Shown here piece after piece: positions 33,486 to 41,480 of a stretch of 46,566 nt of DNA; positions within the stretch are counted from its first letter, which is position 1, and every line of letters begins with the position of its first letter. Origin of the DNA: Myxococcales bacterium (lineage in GTDB: Bacteria > Myxococcota > Polyangia > Polyangiales > Polyangiaceae). The notes beneath the pieces were generated by a model. That model had not been told where the DNA came from and did not search any database. It saw nothing but the letters and a program-made list of their open reading frames with translations. Location of the stretch: the NCBI GenBank assembly GCA_020430865.1, contig JAGQIY010000990.1, forward strand, positions 1-46,566, written 5' to 3'. Made by a program: the position numbers and the translations under genes.

Positions 33486-34091
33486 ATGGCGCACGTGGCT
33501 CGCATCTCTCGTCCTCCCGGCTTCGACATGGCCTACCGCCCCAGCGAGGCGGTGTATGGCCCACCCATGTTGTTCTGGATCCCTTCGATGACGTTCATGG
33601 GGATCGCGCTCGCGGTGACGCTACTCGTGCTGATCGCCGAGCGCAGCGCTCCGGGGACCTGGCTACACGAGTACTTCGTGACTGGTGACGTGTATCGGCT
33701 GATCAGCTCCCGTATGCTCGCGCTGCTGCTGGTGAGCAGCGCGGTGGCGTCCCTCCTGCGCACCAGCATGCGCGGAGTACGTATCCGTGGGGATGGGCTC
33801 GAGTGCCGCGAGATCTCCGGCCTGGTCTGGCCGCGAGTGCGCCGCATCAAGTGGGCGCAGATCGACCTGATTCGACTGGACACCAGCGGTGCGATCGCCA
33901 TCGACCTGTGGGATGGCAGCCGTGCCGAGCTGCCCTTGGTGCGTGATCGGATCGGCCTCGAGTCAGAGCTGGAGCGCGTTGCGGCAGCCAGGGCCATCCC
34001 CCTGCGAGGCGGGAAGGGGCTGTACGACCTGCCCGAAGCGGGGGAGTACTCCGATGACGACGACTACCCGAGCGAGGCCGACGCTGGCTAG
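33486..34091 (+). CDS. Two-helix membrane protein with PH-like domain
   Basis: Family not recognised with certainty. The start is uncertain (33486 or 33528; neither has a good ribosome binding site). Two hydrophobic segments (LFWIPSMTFMGIALAVTLLVL and MLALLLVSSAVASLL) flank a short loop. The cytoplasmic part, GVRIRGDGLECREISGLVWP followed by VRRIKWAQIDLIRLDTSG and AIDLWDGSRAELPLV, has the pattern of bacterial PH (bPH2-like) domains found in small membrane proteins. The tail is acidic (EYSDDDDYPSE). It is convergent with the ApbE gene, whose stop is only 6 nt away. Confidence 0.6.
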   Translation: MAHVARISRPPGFDMAYRPSEAVYGPPMLFWIPSMTFMGIALAVTLLVLIAERSAPGTWLHEYFVTGDVYRLISSRMLALLLVSSAVASLLRTSMRGVRIRGDGLECREISGLVWPRVRRIKWAQIDLIRLDTSGAIAIDLWDGSRAELPLVRDRIGLESELERVAAARAIPLRGGKGLYDLPEAGEYSDDDDYPSEADAG

Positions 34092-34097
34092 CCTGGG

Positions 34098-35204
34098 CTA
34101 GATTCCCTCGCTGGGCTGGGCTGTGATCTTCACCTTGCCCTGGATCCGCCTGGAAACGATAACCTTGTTCGCCGCGGTGACGATCACGGCGCCCACACCG
34201 TCGGTGCCTTCCACGAGCTCGAGGCCCTTCTCGGGGCCGAGGATGAACACGGCGTCGTCGATGGCGTCCGCCAGCAGCGCGGAGGGTGCCCAGATGGTCA
34301 CGCTGCGGCTCGCGCTCGCAGGGTAGCCAGTGCGAGGATCGATGATGTGGTGGTAGCGCCTGCCACCGTGAATGTAGGCGCGGGCGTAGTCCCCCGCCGT
34401 AGAGAAGGCGTGGTCGGTGAGCTCGATCACCGCGAAGAACTTCCCTTCTTTGCCGCGAGGATCTTGAATCCCGCTCACCCAGGGAGCGCCGTCGGGCTTG
34501 CGCCCCGCGCCGTAGAGGTCGCCCCCAGCCTGCACCAGGAAGCTGGACAGATGGCCCTTGCGCATCGCCGCAGCCATCTTGTCGACGATGTATCCCTTGG
34601 CGATGCCGCCCAAGCCGAGCTTCGAGTCCTTGGGGACCTTGACCCGAGGGGGGTCCTTCTTTATTTCCACGCGGCTATAATTGACGCGAGGCAGGAGACG
34701 CTTGATCTCCGCGGCGCTCGGTGGCTTCGGATCTGCTTCGCGGGCGTCGCCGAACTTCCACAACCCGCCCAGGGAGTTCCAGGTGATGTCGAAGGTGCCT
34801 TCGCTCACCTTGCCGGCCCAGAGTCCCTTCTCCACCACCTCGAGGGTCTCTGGAGCCACCTTCACGAACTCCCCGGGGCTGTGGTTGATGCGCCCGACGT
34901 CGCTGTCATCGGTCCAGTCGCTGAGCAGCTTGGCGAGCCGATCGACCTCGGCCATCGCCGCCTGCATCGCTGCTCTGACCCGGTCTTCGCTCAGATCTGG
35001 AGTGGTGTAGCTAACCAGGTGGAGCTTCGTGCCCATGGCGTCCGCCTGCAGATCGACGCGCCTGGGCTCGAAAGCCGTCTCGGCCGGGGCCTCCGTCGAG
35101 GCGCTGGACGCGGCGCTGACTTGCCTGTCGGAGGGTTCCTTCGGCGCGTCGTCGCAGGCCACGACCAGCAGCCCGACACAAAGGGAAAAAGCTCGAGTAT
35201 TCAT
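34098..35204 (-). CDS. apbE: ApbE-family FAD:protein FMN transferase lipoprotein
   Basis: ApbE attaches FMN to Thr or Ser of target proteins such as Nqr/Rnf subunits, using FAD and Mg2+ outside the cytoplasm. The ATG at 35204 opens a lipoprotein signal peptide (lipobox VVAC); 368 residues. Family motifs: MGTKLHLV near the N-terminus, LSDWTDDSDVGRINHSPG, LGGIAKGYIVDKMA, AGGDLYGAG, HHIIDPRTGYPA, and ADAIDDAVFILGPEKG near the C-terminus. In the last motif the Thr that helps bind Mg2+ in studied ApbE proteins (A-D-x-x-x-T) is replaced by Asp. No Rnf, Nqr or other flavinylated partner is visible nearby. Confidence 0.92.
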   Translation of the reverse strand: MNTRAFSLCVGLLVVACDDAPKEPSDRQVSAASSASTEAPAETAFEPRRVDLQADAMGTKLHLVSYTTPDLSEDRVRAAMQAAMAEVDRLAKLLSDWTDDSDVGRINHSPGEFVKVAPETLEVVEKGLWAGKVSEGTFDITWNSLGGLWKFGDAREADPKPPSAAEIKRLLPRVNYSRVEIKKDPPRVKVPKDSKLGLGGIAKGYIVDKMAAAMRKGHLSSFLVQAGGDLYGAGRKPDGAPWVSGIQDPRGKEGKFFAVIELTDHAFSTAGDYARAYIHGGRRYHHIIDPRTGYPASASRSVTIWAPSALLADAIDDAVFILGPEKGLELVEGTDGVGAVIVTAANKVIVSRRIQGKVKITAQPSEGI

Positions 35205-35353
35205 GAGTTTGTGCGACGGTGGCGTAGCAGCTCGGGGGCCGCATGCACGCGAACTCCCGCTCGGGCCGTCCAAGCACCCGCGCTGCCGATTGCCGGGACG
35301 GTGAACTGATCCGTGCGTGGCGAACCCATCTTTGGTAGCGACTCTCCCTGGTC

Positions 35354-36082
35354 ATGAACAGTCGAATGATTTCTCGCATCGCGAACCTGGGGACGGCGGC
35401 TCTGCTTTCCGCCGCAGTTCTGCTTTCCGCCGCAGTTCTGGCCTCGGGCTGCAGCAAGAAGGACAAGCCCGAGCCCGAGGCGACGCAGGCTGCGCCGAGT
35501 CTCAGCCTGGCGGCGCTCGACGAGTCGAAGCTGGAGGCCAACGCCAAGGCGGCCGGTTACGCCCAGGTCTCGAAGGATGACGAGTCAATCGACGCTGGCA
35601 CCATCTATTCCTTGAAGTTCCAGATCGATGGCAAGGACGTGTTCGCGAACCTCTACGACTTCAGCGACTGGAAGAAGGCGGCGGCGAAGCCATCCCTGAC
35701 TCTGGACGCCTCACGTATTCTGTACGTGTCCGCGATGAACGACTCCGGCTCCACCTCGAGTGAGCTGGCGGACAAGATCAAGGCCAAGGGCCTGGCCAAC
35801 CTCAAGCGTCCAGAGCTCGAGGGCGTGATCAAGACCGCCGGTTGGAAGGTCGAGGAGGGCGCTGAGGATGAAGACGAGTCGATCAACGTCAAGACCTTCG
35901 AGATCGAGGCCGTGCGCGGGAAGGAAGGCGATGACGCCGACGCCACCGTGATCCTCTACGACTTCTCCAAGCCCGTCGCCGAGGGACGTGCGGTGGTGAA
36001 GGACGATCGTGCGCTCGTCGTGGGCTGCAAGGAGGACTCGGCGCTGGCGCAAAAGGTGCTGCAGAAGCTCAGCGGCGGCTGA
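35354..36082 (+). CDS. Lipoprotein with two related repeats
   Basis: Family not recognised. The 242-residue protein has a lipoprotein signal peptide (lipobox LASGC) whose hydrophobic core is doubled (LLSAAV twice). The mature part seems to contain two copies of a module: the first runs from LEANAKAAGYAQVSKD through DVFANLYDFSDW to ILYVSAMND, and the second from LEGVIKTAGWKVEEGA through ATVILYDFSKP to ALVVGCKED. Each is about 90 residues and ends with a helix (SELADKIKAKG; SALAQKVLQKL). A periplasmic or surface location is likely. The next lipoprotein gene starts 13 nt after the stop, so the two are probably one operon. Confidence 0.7.
   Translation: MNSRMISRIANLGTAALLSAAVLLSAAVLASGCSKKDKPEPEATQAAPSLSLAALDESKLEANAKAAGYAQVSKDDESIDAGTIYSLKFQIDGKDVFANLYDFSDWKKAAAKPSLTLDASRILYVSAMNDSGSTSSELADKIKAKGLANLKRPELEGVIKTAGWKVEEGAEDEDESINVKTFEIEAVRGKEGDDADATVILYDFSKPVAEGRAVVKDDRALVVGCKEDSALAQKVLQKLSGG
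35401..35436 (+). repeat. 18-bp tandem duplication in a signal peptide
   Basis: TCTGCTTTCCGCCGCAGT occurs twice without gap (35401-35418, 35419-35436). It adds six residues (LLSAAV) to the hydrophobic core of the signal peptide. Confidence 0.9.
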
Positions 36083-36095
36083 TATCGTCGCAGAC

Positions 36096-36830
36096 ATGCT
36101 CCGCGCACGTCTGCTCTCCTCGTTGTTCGGCTTGGTGTTCGTCGCTTGTGGCGGCGCGCGGCCCTCTGAAGTACCGCAGGGAAACGATGGGGCGCCAGCC
36201 GAACCGGCGCCCGTCGCCAGCGCGGAGCCCGAACAGGGCGACTCACCCCCAGACGAGCCTGATGAGGCCGATGACGAGGGGGACGAGGACGACGACGGTT
36301 CTGTCAGCCTCGACGCGGACGAGGAGAGGCCCAGCGACGAAGAGGGTGGTGCCCCGCGGAACAAGCTCTACAAGATGGTGCCCGGGGGCGTCGACGTCGC
36401 CATCGACGGTGTGATGTTCCACGTCAAGGCGGAGGCGAAGCGCCAGACCGGGGGCTGGGGCGTCGCGGTGAAGGTGAAGGCCGAGAGCGAGGGCGACGCC
36501 ACGCGCTACCTGATGACGCCGGAAGGAGGACCCCTGGCGTTCGCGACCAAGGTCACTCAGGGCGAGAAGGTCGTCACGGAGATCGGTGATGCTCGAAAGG
36601 GCGAGGGGGAGCAAACGGTGGGTCCGGATGCGCCCGTCGAGTTCTCGCGTAGCTGGCCGCCGAAGGGCACCAAGGCGCTGATCCCTGGCCAGGAGCTCGA
36701 GCTCCAGGTCGGGCTCTGGGGACTCGGACGTGAGCCGGGCAAGACGCGAGCGGTGAAGGGCTTCGTGGTGGTGAAGGTGGTCGCGCCCCGCGGGCGACCC
36801 GCGAAGGCCTACGTGAATCCTCCGGGCTGA
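36096..36830 (+). CDS. Lipoprotein with long acidic linker
   Basis: Family not recognised. The ATG at 36096 opens a signal peptide with lipobox FVAC; an in-frame start upstream (36009) would lie inside the previous gene. The 244-residue protein has a very acidic linker of about 65 residues (PDEPDEADDEGDEDDDG and EERPSDEEGG), followed by a compact beta-rich domain of about 150 residues (VDVAIDGVMFHVKAEAK, GWGVAVKVKAESEGD, VEFSRSWPPKG, LELQVGLWGLG, AVKGFVVVKVVAP). It follows the preceding lipoprotein after 13 nt. No function can be assigned; the acidic linker may bind cations or extend from the surface. Confidence 0.7.
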   Translation: MLRARLLSSLFGLVFVACGGARPSEVPQGNDGAPAEPAPVASAEPEQGDSPPDEPDEADDEGDEDDDGSVSLDADEERPSDEEGGAPRNKLYKMVPGGVDVAIDGVMFHVKAEAKRQTGGWGVAVKVKAESEGDATRYLMTPEGGPLAFATKVTQGEKVVTEIGDARKGEGEQTVGPDAPVEFSRSWPPKGTKALIPGQELELQVGLWGLGREPGKTRAVKGFVVVKVVAPRGRPAKAYVNPPG

Positions 36831-36965
36831 CCCTAGCCAGGTTCGGGGGTGAGGCGCGGCGTTCGGGCGCGGTCTGGCTCGCCACCGCGGCGGCCTCGTT
36901 CGAGAGCCGCGAGAGCGGTGCTTTTCTTGGCCTGAAGGCTGCGGTCGCGCTAGGCGCCAGAGTGA

Positions 36966-38351
36966 ATGCGAACCTCGAGCCTGGTTGCCCTGAGCCTGTT
37001 GATCCTGAGTGGCTGCGACAAGACCGAAGAGCCGGTCCAGAAGGCAGCGACCACGACCGCTCCCGCTGACGAGTCGGCGAAGCCGATCGCCGCCGCGTCC
37101 GCCAGCGCGAAGCCCGCCGCGAAGGAACCCGAGAAGCTCACACGACCAGCGAAGCCTCTGAACGTGCTGTTCCTCACCGTGGATGCGCTGCGTGCAGACG
37201 ACATGCCTTGGGTTGGTTACGAGCGCGAGGTGGCGCCGAACCTGACCAAGCTCGCGAAGGAGTCGGTGGTCTATGACAACCACCGCTCAGTGACCAGCTA
37301 CACGGCGCAGAGCGTGGCCTGCATGCTGAGCGGGCGCCTCGCTGGGACCCTGTATCGCGATGGCTGGTTCTTCACCGGGTACCGCGACGTCGGCAACGAT
37401 TTCATCCAGGAGGCCATGCAGAAGAAGGGCATTCGCACCATGGGCGTGCAAGCCCACATGTACTTTGGCCGTGGAAAGGGCATCGACCAGGGCTTTGACG
37501 TCTGGGAGATGGTGCCCGGCATCACCTTCGACGCGCAGACGGACAACTTCGTCACCAGCGAGAAGAGCACCAAGAAGATCATCGAGGTGCTGAGCAATCC
37601 GGAGAACACGAAGGGCCAGTTCTTCCTGTGGAGCCACTACATGGATCCGCACGACAAGTACCAGAAGCACGCGGAGAGCCCCGATTTCGGTAACAGCAAC
37701 CGCGATCGCTATGACTCCGAGGTCTGGTACACGGACCACTGGCTCGGCGAGCTGTTCAAGTGGGGCGAGAAGCAGCCGTGGTGGAAGGACACCGCGATCG
37801 TGATCACCGCAGACCACGGTGAAGCCTTCGGCGAACACAAGATGTGGAAGCACGCCTTCGATGTGTGGGACGTGCTGCTCAAGGTTCCGCTCATCATCAA
37901 GGCTCCTGGCGCCGAGCCGCGCCACATCAAGGAGCTGCGCAATCACCTGGATATCGCGCCGACGCTGGTCGACCTGATGGGCATGGACGCACTGCCCACG
38001 TTCATGGGGCAGAGCCTGGTGCCCGAGGTGTACGGCGCCAAGCCCGAGAAGCGCGAGAACTTGATCTTCGAGCTCGCCGAGGACAGCCACAACCCGCCGC
38101 GCCGCGCGCTGATTCATGGCGACTACAAGTTGATCGTCTACGGCACTGGCTGGAAGTACCTGCTCTTCAACCTCAAGGACGACCCCGGAGAGGAGAAGGA
38201 CCTGGCCAAGACCGACGAGGCGAAGCTCGAGGAGATGAAGAAGATCTACGAGGCCGAGTTCGCCAAGGTCCCGAGCATCGAGCCTTACGGCGGGATGAAG
38301 CTGAAGAGCGGCAAGGAGGCCAAGGGCCCGATGGGGCCGCCGAAGAAGTAG
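36966..38351 (+). CDS. Sulfatase-fold lipoprotein lacking the formylglycine motif
   Basis: A 461-residue exported hydrolase or transferase of the alkaline phosphatase/sulfatase fold. The signal peptide ends in lipobox LSGC (Cys 17), followed by an Ala/Lys/Glu linker. Metal-site features: D73 in FLTVDALRADD, ADHGEAFGEH, and KHAFDVWDVLLKVPLII. At the place of the sulfatase Cys/Ser-x-Pro-x-Arg motif the sequence is T113-A-Q-S-V, ending in LSGR. The position of the nucleophile is therefore a Thr, as in lipoteichoic acid synthase and phosphoethanolamine transferases, so it may act on phosphodiesters rather than sulfate esters. It stands as a single gene, 135 nt after the lipoprotein pair. Substrate unknown. 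Confidence 0.8.
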   Translation: MRTSSLVALSLLILSGCDKTEEPVQKAATTTAPADESAKPIAAASASAKPAAKEPEKLTRPAKPLNVLFLTVDALRADDMPWVGYEREVAPNLTKLAKESVVYDNHRSVTSYTAQSVACMLSGRLAGTLYRDGWFFTGYRDVGNDFIQEAMQKKGIRTMGVQAHMYFGRGKGIDQGFDVWEMVPGITFDAQTDNFVTSEKSTKKIIEVLSNPENTKGQFFLWSHYMDPHDKYQKHAESPDFGNSNRDRYDSEVWYTDHWLGELFKWGEKQPWWKDTAIVITADHGEAFGEHKMWKHAFDVWDVLLKVPLIIKAPGAEPRHIKELRNHLDIAPTLVDLMGMDALPTFMGQSLVPEVYGAKPEKRENLIFELAEDSHNPPRRALIHGDYKLIVYGTGWKYLLFNLKDDPGEEKDLAKTDEAKLEEMKKIYEAEFAKVPSIEPYGGMKLKSGKEAKGPMGPPKK

Positions 38352-38375
38352 CCAAATCGGTTCCGTGCGGTAAAG

Positions 38376-40373
38376 TCAATCGCCTGCACGGGCGGCTTCG
38401 GCGTCGAACACGGCGCCGAGCTCTGCCATCGACTGGAAGCGGTCGTCCGGTTGTTTCTCGAGACAGCGCAGGACGGCGTCGTTGAGCTCGACGGTCAGCG
38501 TCGGATCGAAGGCGCGGGGCGGCGTGGGCTTGCTGGAGAGGTGCTGGTTTAGGATCTCCATCAGCTCGGAGCCGCTGAAGGGCACCTCCCCACACAGGAG
38601 CTCGTAGGCGACGACGCCCAGGGAGTAGATGTCCGCCCGCGCGTCCACGGAGCCGAAGCGGGTGATCTGATCCGGGGACATGTACTCCGGGGTGCCTGCC
38701 ATGAATCCTGCTCGGGTCATCCCGGGCTTGCTCTGGCGCTTGGCAATGCCGAAGTCCATCACCTTCAGGATGTCATCGTGAGTCACGAAGAAGTTGTCCG
38801 GCTTGACGTCACGGTGCACCACGCCCTGCGCGTGGGCCGCGGCGAGTCCAGCGCAGGCCTGACTCAGGTAGTTCAGCAGTCGGCCTCGAGGCACGCTCCC
38901 TTCCTGAGCGAGATCTCCAAGGCTCTTGCCGTGGAGCAGCTCCATGCTGATGAACTTGCAGCCTGCATGGCTTCCGATGTCGAAGACCTGGACGATGTTC
39001 GGGTGGCTCAGCCGGCGTGAGAGCGCCAGCTCCTGCTTGAAGCGCTTCACGAGCTCGCCGTCGGAGGCCAAGAAGAAGAACTTGAGCGCGACCGTCTCTT
39101 CGAGCTCCAGGTCCACGGCCTCGTAGACGGCGGCCATTCCACCGCGTCCAACCTCGCGCTGAATCAAATAGCGCTCGCTGATCACACTGCCTGGCGCCAG
39201 TGCGTCCAGAGCCATCGCGACAGCGGGCGCGCCGTCTGCCTGAGTGCTCTGATGCACCGCTGGATTCGTCGGGACGTCGGTGTCCGATCCATGAGCTGCC
39301 CGTGTGGGTCGCTGCGCACCCGGGCCCAGCCGTGTGCCGCTCGGGCCTGACGCGGGGGCGCTGGGGGAGCCGTTCAACGCAGAGTCGATCCTGGTTCCGC
39401 GAGGACCCATCCGGGGCTCACTCGGCTCGAGCGGCGGTAGGTCGGGTAGTCCCAGATCTGCTGCACGCGTGCGCCAGCCGGCACCACGAAACGCCGCGTC
39501 GTCGCGTACGATCTTCTTGAACACCATCGCGCTGCCTTTGGCCTCCTCGCTCAAGGCAGCGAGATCCGCTGCGGCGCCGGGATACGCTGGGTCGAAGAGC
39601 AGCAGCTTCTGCAGTACCTCGGTCGCGTTCTCGCCGAAATCCTGGCTCCTGTAGAGCTGGCTCAAACGGTAGAACGCTGCGGCTTCGCGTTCGTCGCTGG
39701 GCTTGACTTGCACGAAGCGTCCGAGGAACTGATCGAGGGCAAAGTCGAGACGGTTGAGGTCACTGGCCAGCTGAATGGCTTGGACGCACGCGTTGCGGTA
39801 CTTCGCGTGATCCCTCCCGACCCGAGTCAATGCCTCGAGCGTCGCCGTGCGGTTGCCCGCGCGGTGGAAGCAGATCGCCGCCTCGTAGGGCTTGCCTGCG
39901 CGCAGGTTCAACCGGCCCGCCTCCTCGTGCTCTCCCAGCTTGAAGGCGAGCTTGGCGGCTGTGGCGTAGTCCTTGTGCGCGATCAGCGTCTCCAGCTCCG
40001 AGTTGCCAGTCGTCGGCGCGGCCACCCGACGTACCCCCGTACCGTGCTCTGCGGCTTCGGCTTCCAGGCTCTGAGCCCTCAGCGGATCACCGAGCGCCGT
40101 GTACAGCGCCACCGCCAGCTCGTAGTCCTTGGCCTTGGCGAAGCAGGTCGCGGCCTGGTTCGCCCTGCGCCTGCCCTCTCCGCTGAGCTTGCCGACGCCC
40201 GCGACGCTCACTCCGGTGGACTGCAGCAGCAGCCGACCGGCATCTCGATAGCGCTCGGCTCCGAGCAGCATCCGCACGGCGGCCTCGACCTGCCCAGCCT
40301 GAACTAGTAGCCGCACCGCTCCAGCGAGGTCGCCTGACTGCTCCAGCTCCTGTGCTTTCCGCAGGGTAGTCAA
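38376..40373 (-). CDS. Ser/Thr protein kinase with N-terminal TPR-like repeats
   Basis: A 665-residue cytoplasmic kinase. The N-terminal 310 residues are helical TPR-like repeats (AGRLLLQSTGVSVAG, AATCFAKAKDYELAVALYTALGD, AAKLAFKLGEHEEAGRLNLRAG, EAAAFYRLSQLYRSQ). A Pro/Ser/Gly linker follows (about 315-395). The kinase domain occupies about 400-660: VGRGGMAAVYEA, VALKFFFL lysine, VVHRDVKPDNFF, VMDFGIAKR, GTPEYMSPDQ and ADIYSLGVVAYELL. The start is TTG at 40373, which overlaps the stop of the PilT-like gene (TTGA), so translation is coupled. This makes it the third gene of the HEAT-PilT, PilT, kinase operon and suggests it responds to or regulates those ATPases. Confidence 0.92.
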   Translation of the reverse strand: MTTLRKAQELEQSGDLAGAVRLLVQAGQVEAAVRMLLGAERYRDAGRLLLQSTGVSVAGVGKLSGEGRRRANQAATCFAKAKDYELAVALYTALGDPLRAQSLEAEAAEHGTGVRRVAAPTTGNSELETLIAHKDYATAAKLAFKLGEHEEAGRLNLRAGKPYEAAICFHRAGNRTATLEALTRVGRDHAKYRNACVQAIQLASDLNRLDFALDQFLGRFVQVKPSDEREAAAFYRLSQLYRSQDFGENATEVLQKLLLFDPAYPGAAADLAALSEEAKGSAMVFKKIVRDDAAFRGAGWRTRAADLGLPDLPPLEPSEPRMGPRGTRIDSALNGSPSAPASGPSGTRLGPGAQRPTRAAHGSDTDVPTNPAVHQSTQADGAPAVAMALDALAPGSVISERYLIQREVGRGGMAAVYEAVDLELEETVALKFFFLASDGELVKRFKQELALSRRLSHPNIVQVFDIGSHAGCKFISMELLHGKSLGDLAQEGSVPRGRLLNYLSQACAGLAAAHAQGVVHRDVKPDNFFVTHDDILKVMDFGIAKRQSKPGMTRAGFMAGTPEYMSPDQITRFGSVDARADIYSLGVVAYELLCGEVPFSGSELMEILNQHLSSKPTPPRAFDPTLTVELNDAVLRCLEKQPDDRFQSMAELGAVFDAEAARAGD

Positions 40374-41479
40374 CTCTGCGCTCCGCTCTGGAAGGCCATG
40401 CGACGCTCGCGATCGAGATCCGCCATCCAGTCCTTCAGCGTGGCCGGTTCGTTGGCCAGACCGAGCGCGTCGTCGAGCAGGATGATGCCCTCCTTCAGAT
40501 ACTCGAACAGCGCCTTGTCCAGGCTCTGGCTCGAGCCGTCTGCGTGCTCGGACGACTGTAGGTAGCCATCGATCTGGTGGACCTTGTTCTCTCGGATCAG
40601 GTTCGAGACCGCGTAGCTCTGCAGCAGCACCTCGATGATCGCTATGCGTCCGTCACCAGTCGCCAGCTTGCACAGGTGCTGGGCGATGACGCCCTTGAGC
40701 AGCACGCTCAGCACGCCGACGATCTGCGTCTGTTGATCCTCGGGGCAAGCCGAGACCAAGCGGTCGATGGCCTTCGCGGCGCTGTTCGTGTGCAGCGTCC
40801 CAAGCACCAGTACGCCGGTCTCGGCGGCAGACAGCGCGAGGCTGATGGTCTCGAAGTCGCGCAGCTCACCCACCACCAGCACGTCGGGTGCTTCGCGAAG
40901 CGCGGCGCGCAAGGCGTCGCTCGCCGAGTTCGTGTGGGCGCCCAGTTCGCGCTGGGTGATCACGCTCTGAGCGGGCTGGTGGATGTACTCGATTGGGTCC
41001 TCGATCGTGATGATGTGGCGCCGCGAGGTCTGGTTGATCTCCGAGATGATCGCGGAGAGCGTCGTCGTCTTGCCGCTCCCGGTCGGCCCCGTGACCAGCA
41101 CCAAGCCGGCGCGCAGCGCCGCGAGCTTGCGTGTCACGGCGGGCAGTCTCAGGGCGTCGATGCTGACCGGCCGATCTGCGATCACGCGGAACACAGCGCT
41201 CATCCCGCGACTCTGAGTGAAGACGTTGACGCGGAAGCGACCGACCCCCGGGACCACGTAGGCGAAGTCCACCTCCTGCTCGCGCTCGAAGGTGGCGCGC
41301 TGCTCCGACGACATGATCTCGGTCAAGAAGCGACGGGTCTCGTCTTCCGTGAGCTTGCGAAACGGCAGCGGGACGAGGTCGCCAATGTAGCGGATCACTG
41401 GCTTGGTCCCGGCGTGGAAATGCAGGTCGCTGGCTCCCTGATCCACCACCATTCGCAGGAAGGAGTCGATACGCGCCAC
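40370..41479 (-). CDS. PilT/PilU-like ATPase
   Basis: A 369-residue hexameric ATPase of the type IV pilus retraction family. Motifs in order: N-terminal PAS-like domain (GASDLHFHAGTKPVIRYIGDL), FRVNVFTQ, Walker A GPTGSGKTTT (about 130-139), Asp box TIEDPIEYIH, Walker B VLVVGELRD, and His box GTLHTNSAAKAIDR. The C-terminus (LDKALFEYLKEGIILLDDALGLAN) is like PilU. It starts at GTG 41479, one base after the stop of the HEAT-PilT gene, and its own stop overlaps the kinase start. No pilus assembly genes are nearby, so whether it drives pilus retraction, gliding or another process is open. Confidence 0.92.
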   Translation of the reverse strand: MARIDSFLRMVVDQGASDLHFHAGTKPVIRYIGDLVPLPFRKLTEDETRRFLTEIMSSEQRATFEREQEVDFAYVVPGVGRFRVNVFTQSRGMSAVFRVIADRPVSIDALRLPAVTRKLAALRAGLVLVTGPTGSGKTTTLSAIISEINQTSRRHIITIEDPIEYIHQPAQSVITQRELGAHTNSASDALRAALREAPDVLVVGELRDFETISLALSAAETGVLVLGTLHTNSAAKAIDRLVSACPEDQQTQIVGVLSVLLKGVIAQHLCKLATGDGRIAIIEVLLQSYAVSNLIRENKVHQIDGYLQSSEHADGSSQSLDKALFEYLKEGIILLDDALGLANEPATLKDWMADLDRERRMAFQSGAQS

Positions 41480-41480
41480 C

